Positions 8,549-18,052 are shown, counted from the first letter of the stretch. The stretch: DNA of 64,000 nucleotides from Pseudovibrio exalbescens (GCF_028737195.1 NZ_JAQZAJ010000002.1:186001-250000), one strand, 5' to 3'. Notes: generated by a model from the sequence alone, not told the origin. Translations and numbers: made by a program.

Positions 8549-8663
8549 GGCTATCCCCTTTCATTCTGCAACTATCCCCAAATGTTTGACAGGCCGCTAA
8601 ATTCGGATAAATCAGTCACTTGCATTTCCATATTTGGGTTTATAGCTAATGTGAAATCAGGGT

Positions 8664-8678
8664 TTAACAGTTCCTTAA
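8664..8678. promoter_or_regulatory. CtrA-like box, zinc-ribbon/cpdR operon side
   Basis: TTAA-CAGTTCC-TTAA is a second exact-spacing match to the CtrA consensus, 97 bp before the start of the zinc-ribbon gene that heads the hpt-cpdR operon. It lies in a more AT-rich part of the divergent region. Confidence 0.6.
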
Positions 8679-8774
8679 TCATATGAAGATTCTGTTAGGC
8701 CGAGACACCCGTCTGCCAAGTGGCTGGCGCTAACGGGCACTGTAGAACACAGCCAGGGGAACCCTAGGTCTTCC

Positions 8775-9677
8775 ATGAAACTGAAGATCAAATGCCCGGA
8801 TTGCAAGACGAGCTACGAAATTCCTAGCGACAAGATTGGCGCGGAAGGTCGGACGGTGAAGTGTACCCGCTGTGGCACCAGCTGGCGGGCAACCGCTGAA
8901 GAGCCTCTCTCCAAATCCCTTGATGAGAAGGAAGCCGACGCCGAATGGCAGCAGCTGGACCGGGAAAGTGCCGCCCGCAAGGCCGAGGCCAACAAAGGCT
9001 CTTATGCCGACGACGAAGAGGAGGAGGACGTTGAGCCTCCTGAGGAACCAGCCGATCCAGATGACGCTTCGGGCGATGAAGACGGTAACACGGCAGTTCC
9101 CGGCACACCGGCAAACGCCGCAGAGCCCTCAGCTGGCAACGAAGGCGACAAGGACAAGACCAAAAGCCGAGAAAAGACGCGCTCGCGCTACTCGCATTTG
9201 GCGAAGCCAAAACACAGTACAAGCAAACGTCTACGCAGACTAACTGGGCTGGGACTTTTTGCAGCTTCTCTGCTGGCCTGCGTGATGACAGTAAGCTATA
9301 GAGACACGATCGTAAGACAGTTCCCGGATCTCGCTGGCCTCTATCAGATGGTCGGGCTCACGGTGAATCTGCGCGGTCTGGAGTTTCGGGACTTGAGAAC
9401 CTTCCGCGAAGTGCAGGACGGCGTGACCGTTCTTGTGGTCGAAGGTTCCATCGAAAACATCACCAACAGACGCGTCGAGATTCCGGCGGTCAGGTTGTCC
9501 CTGCGTTCTCACGATTTCAGTGAGCTTTACGCATGGACGGTTGAACCGCGCCTGATGACGTTGGATCCGGCGACTAAAACCAGGTTCAGAACTCGGCTGG
9601 CCCAGCCACCGGATCGAGCCGCTGACATTCAAATGCGCTTCGTAGAGCGCCAACAAAGAAGAGCGAGCACAAGATGA
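8775..9677 (+). CDS. MJ0042 zinc-ribbon/DUF3426-like membrane protein
   Basis: This 300-residue protein begins with an MJ0042-type zinc ribbon (C7, C10, C30, C33), followed by an acidic, Pro/Ala/Glu-rich low-complexity stretch to about residue 130, a basic segment, one membrane span (LGLFAASLLACVMTV) and a periplasmic DUF3426-like domain (residues about 195-290: NLRGLEFRDLRTFREVQDG, LVVEGSIENITNRRVEIP). The architecture is common next to ftsEX in Alphaproteobacteria; its function is unknown to me. The stop overlaps the hpt start in ATGA, so it is co-translated with hpt and cpdR. Confidence 0.8.
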   Translation: MKLKIKCPDCKTSYEIPSDKIGAEGRTVKCTRCGTSWRATAEEPLSKSLDEKEADAEWQQLDRESAARKAEANKGSYADDEEEEDVEPPEEPADPDDASGDEDGNTAVPGTPANAAEPSAGNEGDKDKTKSREKTRSRYSHLAKPKHSTSKRLRRLTGLGLFAASLLACVMTVSYRDTIVRQFPDLAGLYQMVGLTVNLRGLEFRDLRTFREVQDGVTVLVVEGSIENITNRRVEIPAVRLSLRSHDFSELYAWTVEPRLMTLDPATKTRFRTRLAQPPDRAADIQMRFVERQQRRASTR

Positions 9678-10219
9678 CCGGTACCCCGGAAATCCGCGTT
9701 CTATACGATGAGAAAGCCATTGCCGAACGCGTTACCGGCGTTGCGGAAGCCATTGCAAAGGATCAGCCAGAAAACCTGCTGGTCGTAGCCGTGCTGAAGG
9801 GCAGCTTCATGTTTGCCGCTGACCTCGCCCGCGCTTTGCATACTGCAAAAATTGCACCGGAAATGGAGTTCCTTCACCTGTCAAGTTACGGTGCGGCCAC
9901 CGTATCTTCAGGGCATGTTAAGGTATTGCGTGACATAGAGAGCGATGTCACGGACCGGGACGTGATTCTTGTCGATGACATTCTGGAATCCGGACGGACA
10001 TTGAAGTTCGCTCGCGACATGATCGCTGAGCGCGGCGCCAAATCCGTTCGCGTGGCTGCCTTGTTGGACAAGCCCATGCACCGCAAGGCAGATATCGAGG
10101 CAGACTATGTCGGGTTTGACTGCCCAGACAAGTTTGTGGTCGGATATGGCATGGACATGGGTCATGCGTGGCGACAGCTACCGTTTATCGGATTCGTGCC
10201 ACAGGACGGTGACGCTTAG
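9674..10219 (+). CDS. hpt: Hypoxanthine phosphoribosyltransferase
   Basis: This 181-residue cytosolic enzyme converts hypoxanthine (and often guanine) plus PRPP to IMP (GMP) in purine salvage. The PRPP-binding loop is seen in VILVDDILESGRTLKF, the pyrophosphate loop in AVLKGSFMFAADLARAL, and the base-binding C-terminal DYVGFDCPDKFVVGYGMD. Length is normal. It overlaps the zinc-ribbon gene by 4 bp and is followed 12 bp later by the cpdR-like gene, so the three form one operon. Confidence 0.93.
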   Translation: MTGTPEIRVLYDEKAIAERVTGVAEAIAKDQPENLLVVAVLKGSFMFAADLARALHTAKIAPEMEFLHLSSYGAATVSSGHVKVLRDIESDVTDRDVILVDDILESGRTLKFARDMIAERGAKSVRVAALLDKPMHRKADIEADYVGFDCPDKFVVGYGMDMGHAWRQLPFIGFVPQDGDA

Positions 10220-10231
10220 AAGGGGGACTTT

Positions 10232-10630
10232 ATGGCCCGCGTACTTCTGACTGAGGATGATGACGCAGTTCGCGCATTTGTGAAGCGCGCACTGGAACTG
10301 GACGGCCACAGCGTCACAGCAGTGGCAGATGGCAGCGAAGCCGCCGAAGCTCTGAACAACGAGCAAGGCGCGTTCGATCTGCTGCTCTCGGACATCCGCA
10401 TGCCGGAAATGGACGGAATTGCGCTTGCCATGCAAACAAGCCAGCGCTACCCCGGCCTGCCGATCCTGCTGATGACGGGCTATGCAGATCAACGGGAACG
10501 TTCAGATGAGCTGAACGGAGCCGTTCGCGATGTTCTCACCAAGCCTTTCTCTTTGGTGGAAATTCGCAGTGCTGTTTCAGATGCTCTCGCAGATGTGGCG
10601 GTGACGGAAAAACGTCGTCTCTACGCCTAA
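10232..10630 (+). CDS. cpdR: Single-domain response regulator, CpdR-like
   Basis: This 132-residue protein is a lone receiver domain. The acidic pocket is E8, D9 and D10, the phosphoacceptor D54 in LLSDIRMPEMDG, T82 in LMTGYAD and K104 in TKPF. Length, the MARVLLTEDDDAVR opening and the hpt-linked context match CpdR. In Caulobacter and rhizobia, unphosphorylated CpdR primes ClpXP to degrade CtrA and other substrates. It lacks an output domain, as expected. A terminator follows 21 bp after the stop. Another single-domain receiver is the alternative, but the context favours CpdR. Confidence 0.8.
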   Translation: MARVLLTEDDDAVRAFVKRALELDGHSVTAVADGSEAAEALNNEQGAFDLLLSDIRMPEMDGIALAMQTSQRYPGLPILLMTGYADQRERSDELNGAVRDVLTKPFSLVEIRSAVSDALADVAVTEKRRLYA

Positions 10631-10651
10631 TCGGGCCAGATCAGGTTCAAG

Positions 10652-10680
10652 AAAAAGCCGCCCACATGAGGCGGCTTTTT
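10652..10680. terminator. Bidirectional terminator
   Basis: AAAAAGCCGCC (10652-10662) pairs perfectly with GGCGGCTTTTT (10670-10680) across a 7-nt loop. T runs in both directions suit the end of cpdR and of the convergent TIGR02302 gene. Confidence 0.9.
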
Positions 10681-10702
10681 CGTTTAAGCGCGATGCTCAG
10701 TT

Positions 10703-13258
10703 TCAATAGCGTTTGAGCAGGCGCTCCAGATAGTCCAGCTCAAGCTCCGGTCTTTCCGGATCGGAGAACCGGCGCCGCAACTCTTCAAGAATGCGCCGGG
10801 CACGCTGAATGTCAATTTCATCGGGCACCTTCACCTGGTCGCCAAAGTCTGGCCCCTCTGTCCGGCGCATCCGCCCCAATGGGTCCTGACTGAACGGCGA
10901 GTTCTGCGTCATGCCCGGGCCGTTGCCCTCACCCGCCATTTGCTCGGCCAGCTGCTGCGCGCCTTGGCGCAACTGCTCCAGAGCACGCCCTTGATCGCCC
11001 AGCGCTTGCCCTGGTTCCGACTGGCCCAACGCGCCGCGGGCATCATCCATGGACTCGCCTGCTCCTTCCAGCTGGTCGTTCTGGCCCATGCCGTTGTTCG
11101 CCAACTCATCAAGCATTTGCTGCAATTGATCGGAAAGGTCGCCCTGCTGGCGTTGCAGTTGCTGCAGAGCCTGCTCAAGCTCTTCCGGGCTCATGGGCTC
11201 GCCAGACTGGTTGGGGTAAGACCGCATCCGGTCGTCCTGCTTGTTGGGCGCATACTGGTGGGTGTCATCCATCAGCTCTTGCTGGCGCTGGATCATCTCG
11301 CCAAGCTGGTTCAGGGTCTCCATCATCTGCTGTTGTTGCTGGCTGGGAGCCTGCGGCCGAGCGGTTTGCAGGTTTTCAAGCATTTGCTGCATCTGGGAAA
11401 GCAGCTCGCGCGCCGCTTCCAGAGAGCCCTGACGGGCCAGTTCTTCCATGCGCCGCATCATCTCATCCAAATCCTGCGGATTGATCTGCTGCATGTTTGG
11501 GTCCATGGGCATCTGCTGCATGGCCTGCGGGTTCTGCTGCATCTGTTGCATCAAAGCCTGCAGGTACTCCTGCAAAGCGTTGCGCAGGTTGTCCATTAGC
11601 CGGGCAATCTCTTCTTCCGACGCGCCCTCTTCCAAGGCACGTCGCAGCTCCTCCTGCGCATCTCGCAGGGCCTGCTCGGCCACAGACAGATCCCCATCCT
11701 CAATGGCGAGCGCCAATGTCCAAAGGACCTCGATCACCGCACGCAGTTCGTCGTCCGTCTCAGCGGCCACAAGCTGGCGATAGGCCAACCGCAACGGCAG
11801 ATAAATGCCAGCGTCGTCAATGAACTCTTCCGGCGCAATCATCAACGCATCAAACGCATCGATCACCTGAACATGCTGGTTGGCGTCCATGGCCAGCTCA
11901 CGGCGCTGCTCCACAACCGCCCGTGCAAGTGGTTTGGAAAAGCGCCGCTCCGGCAACACCACCGCCAGCTGTTCGGAAACGCCCATCTTGCCTGCTTGAT
12001 CGCGCGCCTGAAGCTGAATGTTGACCTCAGAGCCCGCCCAAGGGTGCGCCGTCAGATCCTTGAAGGTTTCGCCATTGCCCTCGGTGGCAGGGCGCGCTGG
12101 CAGCGACAGGTCTATGTCTGGCGCTTCAATCAGCGGACGTGGATCGGATTGCAGATCGCGCGAGTCAGGGCGTTGTTGGATGACGGCACTGGCAGAGGCC
12201 ACGCCATAATCATCACTGATGGTGTACTGAAACCGCAAGCTGCCGGAAAGCTGCGGTTCCGGGTCTGCCAGATAGGCAATGGAGGGCGCCCTGTCCGGCT
12301 GCACGGCAAACCGCCACAGCTGCGCGGTGTCACCGCCATCCTTTACGGCCACCTCCACGTTCTCAGTCAGCTTGAACTGCCACTCACGGGCACCGGTGTT
12401 GATCTTGTCCGCTTCATCCTCATCCTGAGTGAGCGCTTCCGCAGCCCCGCCTTCAAGCACCACTTCAAGGTCCGGGCCGTTTTGTACCCGCACCAAGAGT
12501 TCGCTGCCCTCGGGCACGGTAAACGGCGTGTTGGCATCGCGCAGGTCCTGCGCCACCCCGCTAAGGAAAATCGGCGCTTCTCCGGTGTAAGCAGGCGGCG
12601 TCACCCAAGCATCAATACGGGGTGGTATCTGCGTCCCGGCTGGGCCCAGACTGAATGGCTGGCTCAAGGTGTTCCAACGGTCCGGCCCGGAAACAGCGAC
12701 CGCCACCACCAGCACCATGGCCGCCAACGCGCGCAGCCCATATGGGTCTTTCAGAAAGCCTCTGGTCTTGGGGCCGTCTACCTTGAGCGCCCTCACCCGT
12801 TCCAACAGCTTCTTCTGATGAAACGCCCAGAGCGCTTGGGACGCCGGATCATCCCGGCCAAGAGCGATGGTATCTTCCAGAGATTGCAGCGGCGCATGAG
12901 AAAGGCCGCTGGATTGCTCGATCCGGCGGATCGCCTGCGTGCGCGTCGGCAGCCGCACAGCGAGCAGGCCGCGGGCCAACCACAGACCGCCTGCTATGAA
13001 CCCGACCGCGACCAGCCCTGAGAGGAACCAAGGCAAATAGGCCCAGACGCCCAGAAAGCTGATGGCAATGTAAAAAACGGCGAGAATGGCAGGCGGCACC
13101 AGATTGGGCCATACCTGCTCGAAAAGCTGATAGGCTCCGGCTCGCACCTGAAGCCGATAGACCTGTCCATCTAGGCTGCGCGAAAACAGGAGGGCCAGCG
13201 CCGAATGAGAACGCCGATGTGGAGCGGTCTGTGTTTCTTGCGGAGCCTTATCTGCCAC
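10703..13258 (-). CDS. TIGR02302/DUF4175-family membrane protein
   Basis: This 851-residue protein matches the alphaproteobacterial TIGR02302 family in length, layout and end. It has two N-terminal membrane spans (about residues 50-97), a third near 175-190, a periplasmic beta-rich region (about 200-450), then a long helical, glutamine- and methionine-rich low-complexity region (about 520-800) with runs such as LQALMQQMQQNPQAMQQ, and a conserved acidic tail (RRFSDPERPELELDYLERLL). No function is established that I know. It is last in the leftward argH-lptM-lysA group, 99 bp after lysA. Confidence 0.85.
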   Translation of the reverse strand: MADKAPQETQTAPHRRSHSALALLFSRSLDGQVYRLQVRAGAYQLFEQVWPNLVPPAILAVFYIAISFLGVWAYLPWFLSGLVAVGFIAGGLWLARGLLAVRLPTRTQAIRRIEQSSGLSHAPLQSLEDTIALGRDDPASQALWAFHQKKLLERVRALKVDGPKTRGFLKDPYGLRALAAMVLVVAVAVSGPDRWNTLSQPFSLGPAGTQIPPRIDAWVTPPAYTGEAPIFLSGVAQDLRDANTPFTVPEGSELLVRVQNGPDLEVVLEGGAAEALTQDEDEADKINTGAREWQFKLTENVEVAVKDGGDTAQLWRFAVQPDRAPSIAYLADPEPQLSGSLRFQYTISDDYGVASASAVIQQRPDSRDLQSDPRPLIEAPDIDLSLPARPATEGNGETFKDLTAHPWAGSEVNIQLQARDQAGKMGVSEQLAVVLPERRFSKPLARAVVEQRRELAMDANQHVQVIDAFDALMIAPEEFIDDAGIYLPLRLAYRQLVAAETDDELRAVIEVLWTLALAIEDGDLSVAEQALRDAQEELRRALEEGASEEEIARLMDNLRNALQEYLQALMQQMQQNPQAMQQMPMDPNMQQINPQDLDEMMRRMEELARQGSLEAARELLSQMQQMLENLQTARPQAPSQQQQQMMETLNQLGEMIQRQQELMDDTHQYAPNKQDDRMRSYPNQSGEPMSPEELEQALQQLQRQQGDLSDQLQQMLDELANNGMGQNDQLEGAGESMDDARGALGQSEPGQALGDQGRALEQLRQGAQQLAEQMAGEGNGPGMTQNSPFSQDPLGRMRRTEGPDFGDQVKVPDEIDIQRARRILEELRRRFSDPERPELELDYLERLLKRY

Positions 13259-13357
13259 GGGGCCTCACTGATCGCTTATTATCTCTTTTAACGTGGAGCA
13301 TAGGGCGATCAGTGACAAGGAGCAATTAACTTCCGCTAGGAAAGTGTCTTCGGCCTA

Positions 13358-14629
13358 TCAGTTTTCAGTGAGCCACTCCGGCATAACGTCTTGGGCCAAC
13401 AGCTCTTCATAGGTTTGGCGCTTGCGGATCACGGCAAACTTGTCGCCGTCCACCATGACCTCTGGCACCAACAAACGGGTGTTGTAGGTGGAAGATTGGG
13501 TCGCGCCATAGGCCCCGGCGGAGTACACCGCAATCAGGTCGCCCTCCTCAACCTTGGGCATCTCGCGATCAAGCGCGATGTAATCGCCGGTCTCGCAAAC
13601 CGGTCCCACCACATCCGCCTTCATTGTCGGACCGTTCTGGCGCGCTTCGCTCACCGCACCCACATCGTGATGCGCTTCGTAAAGCGTTGGCCGAATAAGA
13701 TCATTCATGGCTGCATCCACGATAACGAAGTTCTTTGCCTCGCCTTCTTTCACGTAGATCGTCTCTGTCACCAGAATGCCCGCGTTGCCCGCAATCATGC
13801 GGCCCGGCTCGAAGATCACCTTGCAACCGAGTTTTTCGACGTGCTTGCGCACCACTTCAGCATAGGCAAGGGGATCAGGGGCGTGCATCTCATCAGAATA
13901 AGGGATACCAAGGCCGCCGCCCACGTCCACGTGCTCAATCTCGTGGCCATCTGCCTTCAGCGTTTCAATCAGCTCACCAAGGCGAGAGAATGCGCTGTCA
14001 AACGGTTCCAGTGTGGTGATCTGCGACCCGATATGCATGTCGATGCCGGTCACCTTGAGGCCTGGCAGTGCAGCGGCGTGTCCATAGACTTCCCGGGCGC
14101 GCTGCCACGGAATGCCGAACTTGTTTTCCGCCTTGCCGGTGGAGATCTTGGCGTGGGTCTTTGCATCAACGTCCGGGTTGATGCGCAAGGATACCGGTGC
14201 CACCTTGCCCATATCGCTGGCGACCTGTGAAAGCCGCTTCAGTTCCGGCTCGGACTCCACATTGAAGCACAGGATACCTGCCTCAAGCGCAAATCGCATT
14301 TCCGCGCGGGTCTTGCCCACACCGGAGAAAACGATCTTTTCAGGGGCCACACCCGCGGTCAGCGCACGGCGCAGCTCGCCTTCAGAGACCACGTCCATGC
14401 CCGCACCCAGATTGGCGAGCACTTTCAACACGGCAAGGTTGGAGTTCGCTTTCAGTGCATAACAGACAAGATGATCCACGCTGGCAAAGGCTTCCTTGAA
14501 AACACCAAAATGGCGTTCAAGCGTCGCGCGTGAATAACAATAGAATGGAGTTCCCACGCTCTCGGCGATTTCGGGAACAGACACACCTTCGGCGAACAAC
14601 GCGCCGTTCTTGTAAGTGAAGTGATGCAC
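13358..14629 (-). CDS. lysA: Diaminopimelate decarboxylase
   Basis: This 423-residue PLP enzyme catalyses the last step of lysine synthesis, decarboxylating meso-diaminopimelate. The PLP lysine is K60 in VCYALKANSNLAV, followed by the phosphate-binding HVDVGGGLGIPY and the C-terminal substrate block GPVCETGDYIALD with the catalytic cysteine, and SAGAYGATQSSTYNTR. Length is standard. It lies 51 bp after the small lipoprotein gene lptM and upstream of the TIGR02302 gene, the usual alphaproteobacterial order. Confidence 0.95.
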   Translation of the reverse strand: MHHFTYKNGALFAEGVSVPEIAESVGTPFYCYSRATLERHFGVFKEAFASVDHLVCYALKANSNLAVLKVLANLGAGMDVVSEGELRRALTAGVAPEKIVFSGVGKTRAEMRFALEAGILCFNVESEPELKRLSQVASDMGKVAPVSLRINPDVDAKTHAKISTGKAENKFGIPWQRAREVYGHAAALPGLKVTGIDMHIGSQITTLEPFDSAFSRLGELIETLKADGHEIEHVDVGGGLGIPYSDEMHAPDPLAYAEVVRKHVEKLGCKVIFEPGRMIAGNAGILVTETIYVKEGEAKNFVIVDAAMNDLIRPTLYEAHHDVGAVSEARQNGPTMKADVVGPVCETGDYIALDREMPKVEEGDLIAVYSAGAYGATQSSTYNTRLLVPEVMVDGDKFAVIRKRQTYEELLAQDVMPEWLTEN

Positions 14630-14680
14630 TGCCAGATCCTCTAGATGGCCTATCCCCTCACTTGATAGGCCGAAAAGCGA

Positions 14681-14917
14681 CTAGAGGCCCGGGTCGATCA
14701 GCGGATCCAGAAAAAAGGACTTCTGTTCCTTGACCTCAGGGGCCTCCGGTGTTTTGGAAACCACGGCCTGATCCTGCGTCTGCGGCGCTTCCGCACGAAC
14801 CGGCTCAAGACTTCCTTTACGCCCGCAAGCTGCCACGCTCATGGCAAGACCAGCCACCACAGCAACAGTGACCAGTTTCGGCGCGACCTTCGAGAATTGA
14901 CTGCTCATTCTCTTCAT
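14681..14917 (-). CDS. lptM: Small LptM-like lipoprotein
   Basis: This 78-residue protein has a signal peptide ending in a lipobox (S-V-A-A-C31) and the signature CGRKGSLEP directly after the lipidated cysteine, which is the hallmark of the LptM/YifL family. In E. coli LptM helps assemble the LptDE lipopolysaccharide translocon at the outer membrane. The mature part is short, Pro/Glu/Lys-rich and ends FLDPLIDPGL. Position between argH and lysA is conserved in Alphaproteobacteria. Confidence 0.85.
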   Translation of the reverse strand: MKRMSSQFSKVAPKLVTVAVVAGLAMSVAACGRKGSLEPVRAEAPQTQDQAVVSKTPEAPEVKEQKSFFLDPLIDPGL

Positions 14918-15052
14918 AACTCCAGTTGATGGCTATCCCATCATTAAACCGTGTTCGCCTGCCGGACGCTGACCCCTGAATTTCTCCGGGCCAACTGGTT
15001 ATTCCATGCATCGCTTTTTGGCGAACATCAAGGGTCCAGTTTCTGTAAAGAT

Positions 15053-16450
15053 TCAGGACCGTTTCGCCTCACGTTCCAACTGCTTCAGCCACCGGCGCGC
15101 TTGTTTGCGCACGTTCACCGGACTGGTGCCCCCATAGCTGACGCGGCTGCGCACGGACTTGTCGACAGACAGGACACTGTACACATCATCCGTGATGTTT
15201 GGCTCCACGCTCTGCATCTCTTCCAGTGTGAGCTTATGCAACTCCACATTTTTCTCAACCGCCTTGGCAACCAATGCACCGGTCACATGGTGTGCATCGC
15301 GGAACGGCATGCCCAAAACGCGCACGCACCAGTCCGCCAGATCGGTTGCGGTGGAGTAGCCAGACCCCGCAGCCTTCTTCATCACCTTGGTGTTTGGTTC
15401 CATGTCGCGCACCATGCCAGTCATGGCAGCCAGCGCCAGAGAAAGGTTCGGCAGTGCGTCAAACGCCTGCTCCTTGTCTTCCTGCATGTCCTTGGAATAG
15501 GTCAGCGGCAGGCCCTTCATCATCACCAGAAGCGCATTCAAAGCCCCGTAAATACGGCCGGTCTTGGCACGCACCAGTTCGGCGGCATCCGGGTTCTTCT
15601 TTTGCGGCATGATGGAAGAGCCGGTAGAGAACTTGTCGGAAAGCTTGATGAAATTGAACTGCGCAGAACACCAGATCACGATCTCTTCCGCCAGACGAGA
15701 CAAATGCATGGCGCAAATAGAGGCATCTGCCAGCGCTTCCAGCACGAAGTCACGGTCTGACACACCATCCAGAGAGTTGGCGGTTGGGCGGTCAAAGCCC
15801 AGCGCCTTGGCGGTCATCTCACGGTCAATCGGGAAGGATGTACCCGCAAGGGCGGCGCTGCCCAGCGGGCTTTCGTTCATGCGCTCGCGCGCGTCGCGGA
15901 CACGGGACCGGTCACGGGCAAACATTTCAACATACGCCATCATGTGGTGGCCAAAGGTCACCGGCTGCGCAGACTGCAGGTGCGTAAAGCCTGGCATCAC
16001 ATCGCCCGCATGCAGCTCCGCCTTCTCGGCAAGCGTCTGAATCAGTTCCGTAAGCTGCGCTTCCAGATCATCCAACGTGTCCCGTACCCACAAGCGGAAA
16101 TCCGTTGCCACCTGGTCGTTACGGGAGCGCGCAGTGTGCAGGCGGCCAGCGGCTGGACCAATCAGCTCTGCAAGGCGCGCCTCAATGTTCATGTGGATGT
16201 CTTCCAGCGCACGCGAAAATTTGAAGGTTCCTGCCTCAATCTCTGACAAGATTGTGTTTAGACCGTTGACAATCTTTTCGGCATCATCGCTTGAAACGAT
16301 ACCTTGCTCTGCCAACATGCGTACATGCGCCTGAGACCCAGCGATATCCTGTTTGTACAGCTTTTGGTCGAAATCGATAGAAGCGTTGATTTCTTCCATG
16401 ATTGCGTCGGGTCCCTCGGCAAACCGACCGCCCCACATGCGGTTGCTCAT
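15053..16450 (-). CDS. argH: Argininosuccinate lyase
   Basis: This 465-residue enzyme of the fumarase/aspartase superfamily splits argininosuccinate into arginine and fumarate. The superfamily signature [15 protein letters not shown] is present, with [19 protein letters not shown] and [16 protein letters not shown] (catalytic histidine region). Length is standard. It heads the leftward argH-lptM-lysA group and diverges from tlpA across only 30 bp, so the two promoters must overlap each other or lie in the coding regions. Confidence 0.96.
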   Translation of the reverse strand: MSNRMWGGRFAEGPDAIMEEINASIDFDQKLYKQDIAGSQAHVRMLAEQGIVSSDDAEKIVNGLNTILSEIEAGTFKFSRALEDIHMNIEARLAELIGPAAGRLHTARSRNDQVATDFRLWVRDTLDDLEAQLTELIQTLAEKAELHAGDVMPGFTHLQSAQPVTFGHHMMAYVEMFARDRSRVRDARERMNESPLGSAALAGTSFPIDREMTAKALGFDRPTANSLDGVSDRDFVLEALADASICAMHLSRLAEEIVIWCSAQFNFIKLSDKFSTGSSIMPQKKNPDAAELVRAKTGRIYGALNALLVMMKGLPLTYSKDMQEDKEQAFDALPNLSLALAAMTGMVRDMEPNTKVMKKAAGSGYSTATDLADWCVRVLGMPFRDAHHVTGALVAKAVEKNVELHKLTLEEMQSVEPNITDDVYSVLSVDKSVRSRVSYGGTSPVNVRKQARRWLKQLEREAKRS

Positions 16451-16480
16451 GTAACGCCCTCTTAATCTTTGGGAATTGAT

Positions 16481-17140
16481 ATGAAGAGTTCGACCACTAC
16501 CGGAAACTTTGGACTTCGAAAAGCCCTTGTCGCAGGTTTGGCCGGATTAATTGTCGGTCTGGGCGGGATCTACCTCTATCAAACGCAAATCGCGGGCAGC
16601 GCCACTGCCAATGTCTGTCAGTCTTCCATGACGGCTGCCTCCCAGCTGAAACCGCTCGCGACCGGTGAAGTTGCAGCCTTTTTGCCAGCTCAAAACCCTC
16701 TCTCGGTAAGCGATCTCACCTTCAAGACTGCGGACGGCACCCCGATTTCCCTCGCAGACATTGAAGGAACCAAGCTCCTGAACATCTGGGCCACATGGTG
16801 TGCCCCGTGCCGAAAGGAAATGCCGCATCTGGACAAGCTGCAGGCTGAGATGGGCGGCGACGTGTTCAACGTCATCGCGGTCAACGTTGACCGCAACGAC
16901 ACCAGCGACAAACAACTCGCCTTCCTTGAGGAAGTCGGTGTCAGTCACCTCGCCTACTACTCTGACAACAGCATGAAGGTGTTCAACGACCTACGGGCCA
17001 AGGCCCGCGCACTGGGCTTGCCAACCACCATCATGGTTGGTGAGGACGGCTGTGAGATCGGCACCATGTATGGTCCGGCAGATTGGGCTGCACCGGAGGC
17101 ACTGAAACTGGTCAATCGCGCCATTGAGGCTCAGAGCTGA
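16481..17140 (+). CDS. tlpA: TlpA-type thiol:disulfide oxidoreductase
   Basis: This 219-residue membrane-anchored thioredoxin has an N-terminal span ([20 protein letters not shown]), a periplasmic thioredoxin fold and the active site WATWCAPC with C107 and C110. In relatives TlpA reduces disulfides of apo-proteins for cytochrome c oxidase assembly. Two extra cysteines (C46 and one in EDGCEIG) match the TlpA disulfide typical of Bradyrhizobium TlpA. I prefer the ATG at 16481 to a TTG at 16469. The stop codon lies in the loop of a perfect hairpin. Confidence 0.88.
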   Translation: MKSSTTTGNFGLRKALVAGLAGLIVGLGGIYLYQTQIAGSATANVCQSSMTAASQLKPLATGEVAAFLPAQNPLSVSDLTFKTADGTPISLADIEGTKLLNIWATWCAPCRKEMPHLDKLQAEMGGDVFNVIAVNVDRNDTSDKQLAFLEEVGVSHLAYYSDNSMKVFNDLRAKARALGLPTTIMVGEDGCEIGTMYGPADWAAPEALKLVNRAIEAQS

Positions 17141-17171
17141 CTCTGAGCCTCGGTCATTTCGATATCGAAAT
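17127..17171. repeat. Two palindromes between convergent tlpA and tesB
   Basis: AGGCTCAGAG (17127-17136) and CTCTGAGCCT (17141-17150) form a perfect 10-bp stem with a 4-nt loop containing the tlpA stop. It is followed by the perfect palindrome ATTTCGATATCGAAAT (17156-17171), just before the tesB stop. Neither has a classic T run, but they may stabilise both transcript ends. Confidence 0.6.
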
Positions 17172-17176
17172 AACCC

Positions 17177-18052
17177 TCATTTTTCCTTCGCATCGTCCCG
17201 CAATCGGGTCAGACCTTCCTGCGCGGTGGACGCAACCAGCACCCCATCGCGGGTATAAAGGCTGCCGCGGTTGAAGCCGCGCGCGCCCGTGGTGGTTGGG
17301 CTGTCCTGCGTGTAGAGCAACCATTCGTCCGCACGGAACGGACGGTGGAACCACATGGCGTGGTCGAGGCTTGCCACCTGCAGGCTGCTGTCAAACACGG
17401 AACGGCCATGCGGATAAAGCGCCGTATCCAGAAGCGTCATGTCCGAGGCATAGGCCAGAACACACTGGTGCAAGCGCGGATCATCTGGCAGCGGCGCCGT
17501 CGCCCGCACCCACACATGCTGGTAGGGCGGCAACTTCTTGCTGCTCAGGAAGTGGGTGTAGTCCACCGGACGCAGCTCAATCGGACGTTCTCGGCGCCAG
17601 TAGCGCTTCACCGCCTCGGGCGCGTGGTCAATGAACTTCTCCTTCAGCTCTTTCTCGCTGATCAGATCTTCGGGCTTGGGCACATCCGGCATGTCGATCT
17701 GGTGCTCGATGCCTTCTTCATGCACCTGGAACGAGGCTGACATGGAGAAAATCGCCTTGCCATGCTGGATTGCCACCACCCGGCGCGTGGTAAAGCTGCC
17801 GCCGTCGCGAATGCGATCCACCTCATAGATGATCGGCACCTGAGGATCACCAGGGCGCAGAAAATAGCCGTGCAACGAATGGACGGACCGGCTGTCCTCC
17901 ACCGTTCGCGAAGCCGCCACAAGGGCTTGACCGATCACCTGACCACCGAAAACACGCTGCCATCCAGCTTGTGGACTGCGTCCGCGAAACAGATTGTGTT
18001 CGAGCGGTTCAAGATCAAGTATGTCCAAAAGAGCTGTAACAGCGCTTGTCAT
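17177..18052 (-). CDS. tesB: Acyl-CoA thioesterase II
   Basis: This 291-residue protein is a double hot-dog thioesterase that hydrolyses medium- and long-chain acyl-CoA in the cytosol. Family blocks include LEHNLFRGRSPQAGWQRVFGGQV near the N-terminus, SVHSLHGYFLRPGD, SFTTRRVVAIQHGKAIF and the second hot-dog ASLDHAMWFHRPFRADEWLLY with the catalytic aspartate. Length matches E. coli TesB (286). It diverges from the UbiH-like gene across 110 bp, a common pair in this class. Confidence 0.92.
   Translation of the reverse strand: MTSAVTALLDILDLEPLEHNLFRGRSPQAGWQRVFGGQVIGQALVAASRTVEDSRSVHSLHGYFLRPGDPQVPIIYEVDRIRDGGSFTTRRVVAIQHGKAIFSMSASFQVHEEGIEHQIDMPDVPKPEDLISEKELKEKFIDHAPEAVKRYWRRERPIELRPVDYTHFLSSKKLPPYQHVWVRATAPLPDDPRLHQCVLAYASDMTLLDTALYPHGRSVFDSSLQVASLDHAMWFHRPFRADEWLLYTQDSPTTTGARGFNRGSLYTRDGVLVASTAQEGLTRLRDDAKEK

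Noticed and set aside
11873-13021. A 382-codon open frame antisense to the TIGR02302 gene
   Set aside because: It is Arg- and His-rich with no domain features, and the opposite strand carries a well-supported protein.
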